Positions 9,301 to 17,238 of a DNA stretch of 64,000 nt are shown here, in pieces (within the stretch, counting starts at the first letter, position 1; each line of letters starts with the position of its first letter). Origin of the DNA: Sphingobacteriaceae bacterium (GTDB lineage Bacteria; Bacteroidota; Bacteroidia; B-17B0; Aurantibacillaceae); NCBI GenBank assembly GCA_016715905.1, contig JADJXI010000017.1:124001-188000 (forward strand). Direction: 5' to 3'. The position numbers and the translations under genes were made by a program. The notes below the pieces were generated by a model. That model ran no database searches, was not told where the DNA came from, and saw only the letters and a program-made list of their open reading frames with translations.

Positions 9301-9691
9301 GCTGTTTATGTGCTGTTTTTTCACAGATTGCTTGGGGATAAGTTACTAGTATTCCTTTAAAATTATCCCTAGCAATCAAATTCATGATTTCGGTACGTTC
9401 TTGAATAGATGCGTTGGTTGTTTTTTCCAAGGTGTAAGGCATTTTACTAGATTCCGGAAAAAATAGAATTTTTTCATTTGGCATTAACGATTCCAGGTCG
9501 TTTTGTAAATAGGCGGCACTTTCTTTATCGGAAGCGATAAGAATACAAGAATTCGAAAAATTTGAAAAGTAGGATGCTACAAAAAAGGCAAAAGAAGATC
9601 CATTAAATCCGCTGAGTTGTCGGATTTTTACAGTATCAAAATCTTTAAGATACGAATCAAAAACCCTGTTGGGCTTTGTTCCGGAAAACAT
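6314..9691 (-). CDS. mfd: transcription-repair coupling factor
   Basis: 1125 residues, full length for Mfd, which pushes stalled RNA polymerase off DNA lesions and recruits UvrA. The N-terminal UvrB-like region includes YSVRGGIIDIFSFANEYPYR. The RNA-polymerase-interacting CarD-like domain starts at about residue 430 (GDYVTHIDHGIGRFAGLQ). The superfamily-2 translocase has Walker A GDVGFGKTE, box II DEEQ, TATPIPRTL and the QMRGRVGRS motif. The C-terminal TRCF domain follows from about residue 950. The gene heads a run of five minus-strand genes with overlapping or abutting ends. Confidence 0.97.
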   Translation of the reverse strand: MFSGTKPNRVFDSYLKDFDTVKIRQLSGFNGSSFAFFVASYFSNFSNSCILIASDKESAAYLQNDLESLMPNEKILFFPESSKMPYTLEKTTNASIQERTEIMNLIARDNFKGILVTYPQAICEKTAHKQRLKENTLEVKIGEKLSPDFISEFLMESKFNHVDFVFEPGQYSVRGGIIDIFSFANEYPYRIELFGNEIEAIKTFDPVSQLSNATFNFITIIPNLSNDSFAEHRVTALNYFNAENCLLFIENEKLLLEVCEDKYSSAQKIFQSHTGEIQQLPPNELIANAAELQNDLEKFRKIVYGIAENSNEQVLIFNQQPQPSFHKNFDLLLQNLKENKSKGYTNYFTTHNNRQAERLNSIFNDLLAKEHRTADSIILQVPLNIHQGFIDHHLKIAVYTDHEVFDRYHRFKLRESKNKNAEAFTLKELLLLQPGDYVTHIDHGIGRFAGLQKLNINGKTQENVKLLFKDNDTLYVNIHSLHRISKYSGKEGTVPKINKLGSAAWAALKQKTKKNVKAIAFDLIKLYAERKTRPGHAFPHDNYLQHELEASFLFEDTPDQIKVSAEVKKDMEKPNPMDRLICGDVGFGKTEIAIRAAFKAVCDSKQVAVLVPTTILAYQHYKTFSDRLANLPANVEYISRFKTAKQQTEIFKKLQEGKIDIIIGTHKLAAKQIKFKDLGLLIIDEEQKFGVGVKDKLKTLKTNIDTLTLTATPIPRTLQFSLMGARDLSVISTPPANRYPVQTELHSFDEELIRDAISYELNRGGQVFFVNNNIQNLDVIAGTIRRLVPKAKVVTGHGQMKGEDLEEVMLGFMEGDYDVLVATTIIESGLDISNANTIIINDAQNFGLSDLHQMRGRVGRSNKKAYCYLLAPSQLVLTDEARKRLKAIVDFSDLGSGFQIAMRDLDIRGAGNLLGGEQSGFINEMGFDTYMKVLNEAIEELKEENWFKEIAEADNTNNTGVFSRQFVKETIIETDFQLLIPDAYVSSTTERLVLYRELDNIMNEQDLLQFETSIRDRFGPIPPETKELINVVRIRWLAMKLGFEKVVLKNNKMLTYFLSKQNSEYFNTPIFTAALQFAQKNPSLCKVKEQNNRLWLIIEDVSSVKRTIEILDRISELTSLEFKSE

Positions 9692-9811
9692 AAGGCATCT
9701 AAAATAAAGATAAATTCAATTTAGATGAATAATAATTTTATCGTATTGTTTTTCAAACAGTTAATTAAAAACCATTTAAATTAAAATAAAACCTTTCAAC
9801 GAACTTCCTAC

Positions 9812-9841
9812 TTGCATCGTATTATTAAAACATTATATTTG
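9812..9841 (+). promoter_or_regulatory. Bacteroidota-type promoter upstream of the first T9SS gene
   Basis: TTG at 9812-9814 and TATATTTG at 9834-9841 are separated by exactly 19 bases. This matches the Bacteroidota sigma consensus of a TTG/TTTG box at -33 and TANNTTTG at -7. The ATG at 9869 lies 27 bases after the element, which leaves a short leader. The same arrangement with the same spacing precedes rpmH. Confidence 0.8.
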
Positions 9842-9868
9842 TAGACCCGAGTTTAAAAGGATATAGAA

Positions 9869-10615
9869 ATGAAAAAAATTTACTTATTACTATTTATTGC
9901 TTTTTCTTTAAAAGTTGTGCAGGCACAAACTATTTTAGAAATTAAAGATGAAGATAATGGAGGAGCCTTAGTAACCAATAGCCAAGTATTTACTGCTACG
10001 GTTGCTGCTTCAAGCACAAAAACCCACCATTTTCAAGTTAAAAACGTGAGCGCTTCCACAAAAACGGTTGGGATCAGAAGAACAGATAATACTTTAAATA
10101 CAATTGGCGTTGGAGATAATGCAATTGCTTATTATTGTGTTGATACTTATTGCTATAGCGATGTAGTGACTACCACGGTGACGGTTTTATCTGCAGGACA
10201 ATCGTTCAGTTTATTACCTAAACTCGATGAAGCAAGCGCACAAGGTGTTTCTAATATTGATTACGAGGTTTTTGATGCTAATAATACATCAGATGCTATT
10301 ATTTTTCAGATTAAATATAATCCACCGGCTAGCCTTAAAGAAAGTAATTTCTCTTTTGCCCATGTAGGATCGGTTTACCCTAATCCATCTTCCGGAAATT
10401 CATTTATTCATGTAAATGCTTTGGTAGATTTAAACCAAGTGTCTGTAAAAATATTCAACACCCTTGGTGCTGTTCAAAGTGAAAAATTCATTCAAATCAA
10501 TAAAGGAAAAAACACGGTTACTATCGATTCACAAAATTTTCAATCGGGCATTTATTTTGTTCAGATCGGAAATGACTCCAACAGAATTGTAAAAAAGTTC
10601 ACAATTAATAACTAA
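9869..10615 (+). CDS. small secreted protein with T9SS type A sorting domain (copy 1 of a duplicated pair)
   Basis: 248 residues. A Sec signal peptide (MKKIYLLLFIAFSLKVVQAQ) is followed by one beta-rich domain with a conserved Cys pair in CVDTYCYSD near residue 90. The last ~80 residues are a T9SS sorting domain beginning VYPNPSSGN and ending GIYFVQIGNDSNRIVKKFTI. The product should cross the outer membrane through the type IX system and be anchored or released. The mature domain is not one I can name. It is 16 nt upstream of the Omp28-like gene, and a clear paralogue sits at 12764 in the same relation to a second Omp28-like gene. Confidence 0.8.
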   Translation: MKKIYLLLFIAFSLKVVQAQTILEIKDEDNGGALVTNSQVFTATVAASSTKTHHFQVKNVSASTKTVGIRRTDNTLNTIGVGDNAIAYYCVDTYCYSDVVTTTVTVLSAGQSFSLLPKLDEASAQGVSNIDYEVFDANNTSDAIIFQIKYNPPASLKESNFSFAHVGSVYPNPSSGNSFIHVNALVDLNQVSVKIFNTLGAVQSEKFIQINKGKNTVTIDSQNFQSGIYFVQIGNDSNRIVKKFTINN

Positions 10616-10631
10616 CAATAAACCAATAAAA

Positions 10632-12575
10632 ATGAAAAAACAACTACTCGCAATTGCAGTATTGATTTCGGGATTGAGCCAAGCTCAAACTTGGACTCAG
10701 AATTTCAACTCTGCTGTGCCTCCAGGTCTGCCAGCAGGCTGGATGCAAAACAACGTTGATGGATTAACCACCTCAACTCAAGTGGCTTCTTATAATTTCG
10801 GTACAAATGCCGGTGTTACAAGAAACATTACTTCCGCATTCGGATTTCCCTCTACAAAAAGTATTTCTTTAATCACCACGTCCAGATATACCCCAGCAGG
10901 TACGTCAAATGATTGGGTAATTTCTCCTTCGTTCTCAGTTCCTGTTAACGCATGTTTTGCATGGGAAGCGGTTTCATTTGATGCAGTTTCAAAAAATGCA
11001 TATGAGATTCGTATTTCAACGACAGGAACAACTGTATCAAACTTTACAGTAAATCCAGCTTTATTTTCAACTGCTGCTGAGGATGATTTATTAAATGGCA
11101 GTGTGAGTTCCCCTTGGGCTCAACATGGAGTTAGTTTGAATACCTATTCTAATCAAACTGTTTATTTAGCAGTTCATGAAATCTCAAACAACAAATGGCA
11201 ATTAGCATTGGATAACTTTTCAGTAGTTGTACCTGCTAATGCAACAGAAGGTAACATGATTTCGGCTAGTGCAGGAAACCGTTACCGTGCAGGTGCAGGT
11301 TCACAAGCCATTTCAGGTTCATTAAAAGAATTAGGTTATGCAACTGCTACAACAGCAGTGGTTAATTACAACGTAAACAATGGTGCCGTTGTTACTGAAA
11401 CTTTAAATGTGAATATTCCTTATTTCTCAACCGGTTCATTTACTTTTGGAACGAATGCCAGCTTATCTTTAGGAACCAATAACGTAAAAGTTTGGGTGAG
11501 CGCATTAAATGGTTCAAATGAGGTTGTAACTTCAAATGATACTGCTTATGCTACCGTTTTTGTAGCTTCTCAATCGGTAACTATCCATGCTTTAATTGAA
11601 GAATTTACTTCATCTACTTGTGGTCCTTGCGCTTCCTTAAACAGCACTTTCGATCCATTATTAGCTTCAAACGGTGTGAATACTGGAACTAATAATTTAA
11701 ATGCTGTAAAATATCAAGTTAACTGGCCTTCTCCAGGGAATGATCCAAGTTATAACCCGGATGTATTAACCAGAAGAAATTATTATGGCGTTAATGCAGC
11801 TCCTACCGTTTTATTTAATGGTTCACCGGGATCCGGAAATCAAACTAATATTAACATAGCCAAAGCAATGCCTGGATTTGCAACAATTACTCCAACAATT
11901 ACTATTACGGGTAATGCAATTACAGCAAACGCAACGATTACTCCATTTGTAAATATTCCATCTGCTACTCCAATTAAAGTATATCACGCAATTGTGCAGG
12001 AGAAATATAATTATCCAGGTGCGTCAACTTCGCAAAAGAACTATAGCCACGCCATGAGAGCTATGTACCCGGCTGCAGGAACAAACTTCACTCCTGCCGA
12101 TGGTGTTGCTCAAACATTTACAACTAATCATACCGTAGCTTATGCTAACATTGGTGGAGCAACTCCTGCGCAAGGTTCTTCAAACTTCTGGTATAACACC
12201 GGAACATTTGCTTACGAGTATGTTGTTTGGATTCAAGACGTGGTAAATGATCAGGTATTGCAATCAGGTTCAGCTTTCACAAACACCATGAGTGTTGGTG
12301 TAGTTGAATTTAAAGACAATAACTCTATTGGCATCTACCCTAACCCTGCTAAAGATTATGCAGTTGTAGGTATTAAGTTAAACAACGCTTCTGCTGTTGA
12401 CATTAACATTACTGATATCACCGGTAAATTAGTTTATTCTAATTTAGGTGCTCAGGTAGAAGAAGGTTCAAATGAAATCATGATTAATACATCTGAATTT
12501 GCAACCGGAACTTACCAGGTAACTGTTAAAACCAAAGAAGGTATTTTAACTGAAAAACTTGTGGTTGTTAAATAA
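10632..12575 (+). CDS. T9SS-sorted Omp28-like protein with CxxC motif (copy 1)
   Basis: 647 residues with a signal peptide (MKKQLLAIAVLISGLSQAQ). From about 20 to 200 there is a jelly-roll 'choice-of-anchor J'/cleaved-adhesin-like domain (LPAGWMQNNVDG, NDWVISPSF, LALDNFSVV). A CARDB/Ig-like stretch follows, then an Omp28-related domain at about 310-545 with a thioredoxin-like CGPC motif (Cys330, Cys333) and NYYGVNAAPTVLFNG. The T9SS sorting domain covers the last ~80 residues (GIYPNPAKDYAVVGIKL). Omp28 proteins of Porphyromonas are surface proteins; whether CGPC is redox active here is an inference. A close paralogue is at 13520. Confidence 0.85.
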   Translation: MKKQLLAIAVLISGLSQAQTWTQNFNSAVPPGLPAGWMQNNVDGLTTSTQVASYNFGTNAGVTRNITSAFGFPSTKSISLITTSRYTPAGTSNDWVISPSFSVPVNACFAWEAVSFDAVSKNAYEIRISTTGTTVSNFTVNPALFSTAAEDDLLNGSVSSPWAQHGVSLNTYSNQTVYLAVHEISNNKWQLALDNFSVVVPANATEGNMISASAGNRYRAGAGSQAISGSLKELGYATATTAVVNYNVNNGAVVTETLNVNIPYFSTGSFTFGTNASLSLGTNNVKVWVSALNGSNEVVTSNDTAYATVFVASQSVTIHALIEEFTSSTCGPCASLNSTFDPLLASNGVNTGTNNLNAVKYQVNWPSPGNDPSYNPDVLTRRNYYGVNAAPTVLFNGSPGSGNQTNINIAKAMPGFATITPTITITGNAITANATITPFVNIPSATPIKVYHAIVQEKYNYPGASTSQKNYSHAMRAMYPAAGTNFTPADGVAQTFTTNHTVAYANIGGATPAQGSSNFWYNTGTFAYEYVVWIQDVVNDQVLQSGSAFTNTMSVGVVEFKDNNSIGIYPNPAKDYAVVGIKLNNASAVDINITDITGKLVYSNLGAQVEEGSNEIMINTSEFATGTYQVTVKTKEGILTEKLVVVK

Positions 12576-12592
12576 TACAATCTAAATTATCT

Positions 12593-12628
12593 AAAAAAAG
12601 CTGTTCCATGTGGGACAGCTTTTTTTAT
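12593..12628 (+). terminator. rho-independent terminator after the first T9SS pair
   Basis: The stem AAAAAAGCTGT-CC pairs with GG-ACAGCTTTTTT around a short loop and is followed by a run of T. It begins 18 bases after the stop at 12575 and separates the two duplicated gene pairs, so each pair is probably a separate transcript. Confidence 0.85.
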
Positions 12629-12737
12629 TGAGATTACCATTAAATCGGTATTACCACCATTCAAATAATTTCCTGATTCATTGAGGAAAATCAATTCAGT
12701 TTAACAATTATCCAAATAATATTATTCTTAAATTCAA

Positions 12738-12745
12738 TATATTTG
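12738..12745 (+). promoter_or_regulatory. -7 promoter element upstream of the second T9SS pair
   Basis: TATATTTG matches the Bacteroidota -7 consensus and lies 18 bases before the ATG at 12764, downstream of the terminator of the first pair. No TTG is found at the ideal 19-base spacing, so this promoter is weaker by sequence than the one at 9812. Confidence 0.55.
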
Positions 12746-12763
12746 ATAATCTAAATCCATTTT

Positions 12764-13495
12764 ATGAAACATTTCTATTCATTAATTTTTTTAACTGTGT
12801 CTTGTCGCTTATTTGCTCAAATTCCTATTGAAGTTCGCGATATTGATAATGCTAACGCGCTGGTTTCAAATAATCAGATTTTTCAAAAAACAACCACTGC
12901 CGGTGGTACAGATTTTTCTTTTCACTTTGAAATAAAAAACACAAGCGCAAATACAATCACGGTTAGTGTTCGTAAATATGAGGATTTAATGAATACTGTT
13001 ACTGTAAATGATAAAGCAGAGGCCTATTTCTGTTTCAACACGTATTGTTACATTCCTAGTATAATTACTGCAACTACTCAAATGACCAGTGGTAGTACAT
13101 TTACTTTTCTTCCGAAATTAGACGAAGCTTCTGTTGTTGGAGAGTCTAAAGTAAGATACCGCATTTCTGCAGAAGGAAATGATTTTTATGTTGATTTAAG
13201 ATACAATGCCCCGGTTGGCATTAATGAAGTAAATAAAAATATAAATTCTTTGCTTGTTTACCCTAGTCCGGCTTCTGAAGTGTTGTCAATAAATTTGCAA
13301 AACAAGGAAATTAAAAAAACCACACTCTCTCTTTACAATTCTTTAGGGGCATTGATAATCTCTGAAATCAGAACAACTACGTCAGGAAATAATTCATTCG
13401 ATTTTAATGTATCTGATTTAAATTCGGGTATTTATTTTTTACAAATTAAACAAGGTGAAGAAAAAATGACTAAAAAAATAATAATCTCCAATTAA
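12764..13495 (+). CDS. small secreted protein with T9SS type A sorting domain (copy 2)
   Basis: 243 residues, a paralogue of the gene at 9869. It has a signal peptide ending LFAQ, a domain starting IPIEVRDIDNANALVSNNQ (compare ILEIKDEDNGGALVTNSQ in copy 1), the same Cys pair in CFNTYCY, and the shared segment TFLPKLDEASVVG. The C-terminal sorting domain runs from VYPSPASEV to GIYFLQIKQGEEKMTKKI. The partner gene starts 24 nt downstream. The two copies have diverged over their whole length, so the duplication is not recent. Confidence 0.8.
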   Translation: MKHFYSLIFLTVSCRLFAQIPIEVRDIDNANALVSNNQIFQKTTTAGGTDFSFHFEIKNTSANTITVSVRKYEDLMNTVTVNDKAEAYFCFNTYCYIPSIITATTQMTSGSTFTFLPKLDEASVVGESKVRYRISAEGNDFYVDLRYNAPVGINEVNKNINSLLVYPSPASEVLSINLQNKEIKKTTLSLYNSLGALIISEIRTTTSGNNSFDFNVSDLNSGIYFLQIKQGEEKMTKKIIISN

Positions 13496-13519
13496 CTTTT
13501 AATTAAAAACAATAAAAAC

Positions 13520-15409
13520 ATGAAAAAACAATTATTAGCAATCGCATTAATTGGTTCAGGATTGATGAATGCTCAGGTATTCACTCAAAATTTCGAATCG
13601 CCAACACCGCCAGCATTGCCTGCCGGATGGATGCAAAACAATGTTGATGGGTTTACTGTGCATTCATCATTAAACGCATTAAATTTTGGTTCTAATGCCT
13701 GGGTAACGTATAATCTGCAAGATGGAATCTATAATAAAGTTGGTGTTAGCACTTCCTATTATACTTCACCAAATACTGCCAATGATTGGTTGATAACACC
13801 AAATTTTACTGTTCCAACTAACACTTATCTAGAATGGGATGCAGTTGTTGGCAATTCTAGTTTTCCAGACGGATATCAAGTTCTTCTTTCAAATACAGGC
13901 ACTTTAGTGGCCAATTTCACAAACACACTTTTTACAATTGCTGCTGAAAATTCAAGCTGGACACATAGAGTTGTTGACTTAAGCGCTTTTGCAGGACAGA
14001 GTGTACATGTAGCTTATAGAAATAACTCGAATGACATGGTTGTTTTATTTCTTGACAATGTGAAGGTAATTGTTCCACCCAGCTCTGATGGGTCAGTTAT
14101 TGGAATAAATAATCTTACTCGTTATATGTCAGGCGCTGGTACACAAACTATAAGTGGTACGTTTAAAAATTTGGGCGCAATTACGGCAACAAATGCTGTA
14201 TTAAATTACAAGGTAAATAATGGAGCAGTTGTTACACAAACGATGACCTTTGCGCCAACTTTGACTTATAATGCAAATAGCGCATACACCTTTAGTACAC
14301 CTGCCAATATACCTTTGGGAGCAAATAAAGTGAAAGTTTGGGTTACTTCAGTGAATGGTACAGCTGAAACCAATTTGGTTAATGATACAACTTCTGCAAC
14401 CATTTATGTTGCTTCACAAACAACATTAAGAAATGCATTAATTGAAGAATTTACTTCCTCTACCTGTGGGCCTTGCGCTTCATTAAATCAAACTTTTGAC
14501 CCGTTATTGAATAGTAATAATCCAAATACAGGTGGTCGTGTTAATTTGATAAAAAATCAGGTGAATTGGCCGAGTCCGGGTAACGATCCAAGCTATAATT
14601 CGCATTCAGCAGCTCGTGTAACTTTTTATGATATTACCGGTGCTCCAACAGCAATTACTAACGGTATAACAGAAATGAATAATCATAATCAGGCTGAAAT
14701 TGATGTGGCTAAAAACGCACCTGCTTTTGCAAATATTACTGCCTCTTTAAGTTTATCCGGCGGTGTATTATCAGGCAGTGCAGATATTACTCCTTTCGTT
14801 GGAATTCCTTCTGCATCACCGTTAAGGATTCATCAGGTCATTTTACAAGACTTCTATAACTACCCTGGCGCATCAACTTCGCAAAAAAATTATTATCACA
14901 TAATGCGTAAGATGTTGCCGGATGCAAACGGTACAGCTTTCACGCCTGTTGACGGAACCGTTCAGACTGTTAATTTCACTCACAATGTGACATCAGCAGC
15001 TACTCCAGCACAGGGTTCTTTTGATTTCTGGAGTGGTACATTTATTAAATATGAATATGTTGTATTTGTACAGGATCAAATCAGTAATGATGTTTTACAA
15101 TCCGGTTCTGCATTCTATCAAACTCCAAATGGTATTGTAACATTTGAGAAAGACAATAAAATTGGTGTTTATCCTAATCCGGCTAAAGATTATGCCTTAG
15201 TTGGTATTTTATTAGATGCGCCTTCATCAGTTGATATTACTATCATGGATATCACCGGAAAAGTAGTGTATAACAACAAAGGGGCCCAAGTTGATATGGG
15301 TTCAAGTGAAATTAAAATTAATACCAGTGAATTTGCTTCGGGAACATATAACATTCTGGTAAATACTAAAGAAGGTTTACTAAAAGAAAAATTGGTTATT
15401 GTTAAATAG
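13520..15409 (+). CDS. T9SS-sorted Omp28-like protein with CxxC motif (copy 2)
   Basis: 629 residues with the same architecture as the gene at 10632. It has a signal peptide MKKQLLAIALIGSGLMNAQ, a jelly-roll anchor domain (LPAGWMQNNVDG, NDWLITPNF), and an Omp28-related domain with CGPC at Cys316/Cys319 and YDITGAPTAITNG. The C-terminal sorting domain starts GVYPNPAKDYALVGI. The Omp28 and sorting domains are closest between the copies, while the first ~300 residues differ more. The CGPC pair and VNWPSPGNDPSYN are retained in both, suggesting selection on the Omp28 part. Confidence 0.85.
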   Translation: MKKQLLAIALIGSGLMNAQVFTQNFESPTPPALPAGWMQNNVDGFTVHSSLNALNFGSNAWVTYNLQDGIYNKVGVSTSYYTSPNTANDWLITPNFTVPTNTYLEWDAVVGNSSFPDGYQVLLSNTGTLVANFTNTLFTIAAENSSWTHRVVDLSAFAGQSVHVAYRNNSNDMVVLFLDNVKVIVPPSSDGSVIGINNLTRYMSGAGTQTISGTFKNLGAITATNAVLNYKVNNGAVVTQTMTFAPTLTYNANSAYTFSTPANIPLGANKVKVWVTSVNGTAETNLVNDTTSATIYVASQTTLRNALIEEFTSSTCGPCASLNQTFDPLLNSNNPNTGGRVNLIKNQVNWPSPGNDPSYNSHSAARVTFYDITGAPTAITNGITEMNNHNQAEIDVAKNAPAFANITASLSLSGGVLSGSADITPFVGIPSASPLRIHQVILQDFYNYPGASTSQKNYYHIMRKMLPDANGTAFTPVDGTVQTVNFTHNVTSAATPAQGSFDFWSGTFIKYEYVVFVQDQISNDVLQSGSAFYQTPNGIVTFEKDNKIGVYPNPAKDYALVGILLDAPSSVDITIMDITGKVVYNNKGAQVDMGSSEIKINTSEFASGTYNILVNTKEGLLKEKLVIVK

Positions 15410-15426
15410 TATCCTTTCTGATTTTT

Positions 15427-15457
15427 TAAAAAGGTCGCCCAAAAGGCGGCCTTTTTT
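15427..15457 (+). terminator. rho-independent terminator after the second T9SS pair
   Basis: AAAAAGGTCGCC and GGCGGCCTTTTTT form a GC-rich stem with one G-T pair and a small A-rich loop, followed by a T run. It begins 18 bases after the stop at 15409. Confidence 0.85.
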
Positions 15458-15530
15458 GTTTAATATATTGTATATCAAGCTAAAGCTAAATTTCAATTTT
15501 TTTCGTTTCTTTACGTCATTATTTTAAACT

Positions 15531-16544
15531 ATGGAATTATACTTAGACTCAGCTAACCTCAAAGAAATTGAAGAGGGTTTTAAACTTGGTTTTTTAAACG
15601 GCCTTACCACCACACCAACCTTTATGCAAAAGGAAGGAATTACAGATATTGACGGAACTATTGTGAAATTGAGCAAAATTGTTCCGGTTCTTCAAATTGA
15701 AGCTTTAGGCAATTCCGCTGAAGAAATTTTAGCGGAAGCAGAAAGACAGATTAAATTGGGACTTGATATTAAAAAAACGGTATTTAAAATTCCGGTTTCA
15801 TTAGAAGGCGTGCGCGCTTGTAAATTACTAAGAAGCAAAGGCTATTTAGTGAATGTGCATTTGGTTTATACTTTACAACAAGCTTATATGGCCATGCAGG
15901 CCGGTGCAACTTATGTTTGTCCACTGGTTGGTCGTTTACAAGACCAAGGGCATGATGCATTAGCGTTAGTTGAACAATGTGTGGATGCTGTAGACCGTTA
16001 TGGATATGATACTAAAATTATGTTTTCTTCGGTAAGAACAGCCGAGCACGTAAGAAATGCCATTAATATTGGTGTACATACAATTACTGTTCCATTAAAA
16101 ATATTAAAACAATTAACCGAAAACAATTTTACTACGGTTGGTACAGATCAATTTATTATGGATACCCGCTTAATGATGGTTAAAGTGAAAGAAGCCATTA
16201 ATGGTGTTAATCCTATCGTACAAGAGGATACCAGTTTAACCGATGCCATTATAAAAATGACAGAGTTTAACTTTGGAGCAATTACGGTTGTAAAAAAAGA
16301 TGGGACTATTAAAGGTGTATTCACCGACGGTTCATTACGCAAATTATTAATGGATAAAGGGCGCGACATACTTAACAAAAAATTAAGTGATTTAGAATAT
16401 CGTGACCCCATTTCAATTGACGGAGATGTGCTTTTGAATGAAGCTAACAGTTTATTTAAAAAAACCAATGTGGATACCATTGTAGTTACTCACCAAGGTA
16501 AACCGGTAGGAATGCTGGATATACAAGACATGAAAGGAATGTAA
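15531..16544 (+). CDS. transaldolase/fructose-6-phosphate-aldolase-like protein fused to a CBS pair
   Basis: 337 residues in two parts. Residues 1-225 match the small transaldolase/FSA barrel: LDSAN with Asp6, the Schiff-base Lys86 in VFKIPVSLEG, ATYVCPLVGRLQDQG, SSVRTAEHV (phosphate site) and TVPLKILKQL. Residues 235-337 are two CBS motifs (GVFTDGSLRKLL; PISIDGDVLLNEANSLFKK) very like those at the C-terminus of KpsF/KdsD arabinose-5-phosphate isomerases. Two active-site positions differ from classical FSA: the TTNP Asn is Thr28, and the usual Thr near 109 is His110. The stop is one base before the start of a KdsC-like phosphatase, so the pair is coupled. An aldolase or isomerase step on a phosphosugar feeding Kdo-like synthesis is an inference. 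Confidence 0.8.
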   Translation: MELYLDSANLKEIEEGFKLGFLNGLTTTPTFMQKEGITDIDGTIVKLSKIVPVLQIEALGNSAEEILAEAERQIKLGLDIKKTVFKIPVSLEGVRACKLLRSKGYLVNVHLVYTLQQAYMAMQAGATYVCPLVGRLQDQGHDALALVEQCVDAVDRYGYDTKIMFSSVRTAEHVRNAINIGVHTITVPLKILKQLTENNFTTVGTDQFIMDTRLMMVKVKEAINGVNPIVQEDTSLTDAIIKMTEFNFGAITVVKKDGTIKGVFTDGSLRKLLMDKGRDILNKKLSDLEYRDPISIDGDVLLNEANSLFKKTNVDTIVVTHQGKPVGMLDIQDMKGM

Positions 16545-16545
16545 T

Positions 16546-17238
16546 ATGTCGGTTAAATTACGTGATTTTAAAGGGGAATTTGTGATTGACAAATCGCAAC
16601 TCAAAAAAAAATCGCAAAAAATTAAGGCCTTACTTTTTGATTGGGACGGCGTTTTTAATAATGGCGAAAAACAAAGTGATGCAGGAAGTAATTTTAGTGA
16701 AGTGGATAGTATGGGCACCAATTTATTACGTTTCTCTTTTTTCCTCACTTCAGGTAAAGTTCCACTATCAGCAATTATTAGCGGAGAAAAAAACAACATG
16801 GCCGCCTTTTTTACTAAACGCGAAAATTTTAATTACTCGTTTTCAAAAATTTCACATAAAATAAAAGCTCTTGAATTTATTTGCGAAAAAGAAGGAATTA
16901 AACCCGAAGAAGTAGCCTACTTTTTTGATGATGTACTGGATTTGTCCATTGCATCCGTTTGTGGTGTAAGAATATTGATTGATCAGAAAGCCAATCCGTT
17001 GTTTTTTAATTATTGTATTAAAAATAATTTAGCAGATTATGTCACTCACTTTCCCGGTGGGCAACACGCCATAAGAGAAGGATGTGAACTTTTGATGGAG
17101 ATGAATGAGAATTTTAATGAAGTAATTAATCTTCGAAAAGACTATAAAGAAGTGTATGCCAAGTTTATTGCAGAAAGAAAAAAAACGGAAGTAGTATACT
17201 ACACTTCAGAAAATCACAACATTGTGCCTTTAGCTTAA
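16546..17238 (+). CDS. KdsC-like HAD-family phosphatase
   Basis: 230 residues. The HAD motif I is FDWDGVFNNG (Asp32 nucleophile, Asp34 acid), motif II is a Ser in AIISGEKNN, and motif IV is YFFDDVLDLS (Asp128/Asp129). This order and the lack of a cap domain fit the C0 subclass of 3-deoxy-octulosonate-8-phosphate phosphatases, which act as tetramers in Kdo and sialic-acid-like pathways. It is longer than KdsC (about 170-190 residues) at both ends. It starts one base after the transaldolase-CBS stop, and its 3' end overlaps the convergent exporter gene by 9 bases. Substrate unproven. Confidence 0.75.
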   Translation: MSVKLRDFKGEFVIDKSQLKKKSQKIKALLFDWDGVFNNGEKQSDAGSNFSEVDSMGTNLLRFSFFLTSGKVPLSAIISGEKNNMAAFFTKRENFNYSFSKISHKIKALEFICEKEGIKPEEVAYFFDDVLDLSIASVCGVRILIDQKANPLFFNYCIKNNLADYVTHFPGGQHAIREGCELLMEMNENFNEVINLRKDYKEVYAKFIAERKKTEVVYYTSENHNIVPLA

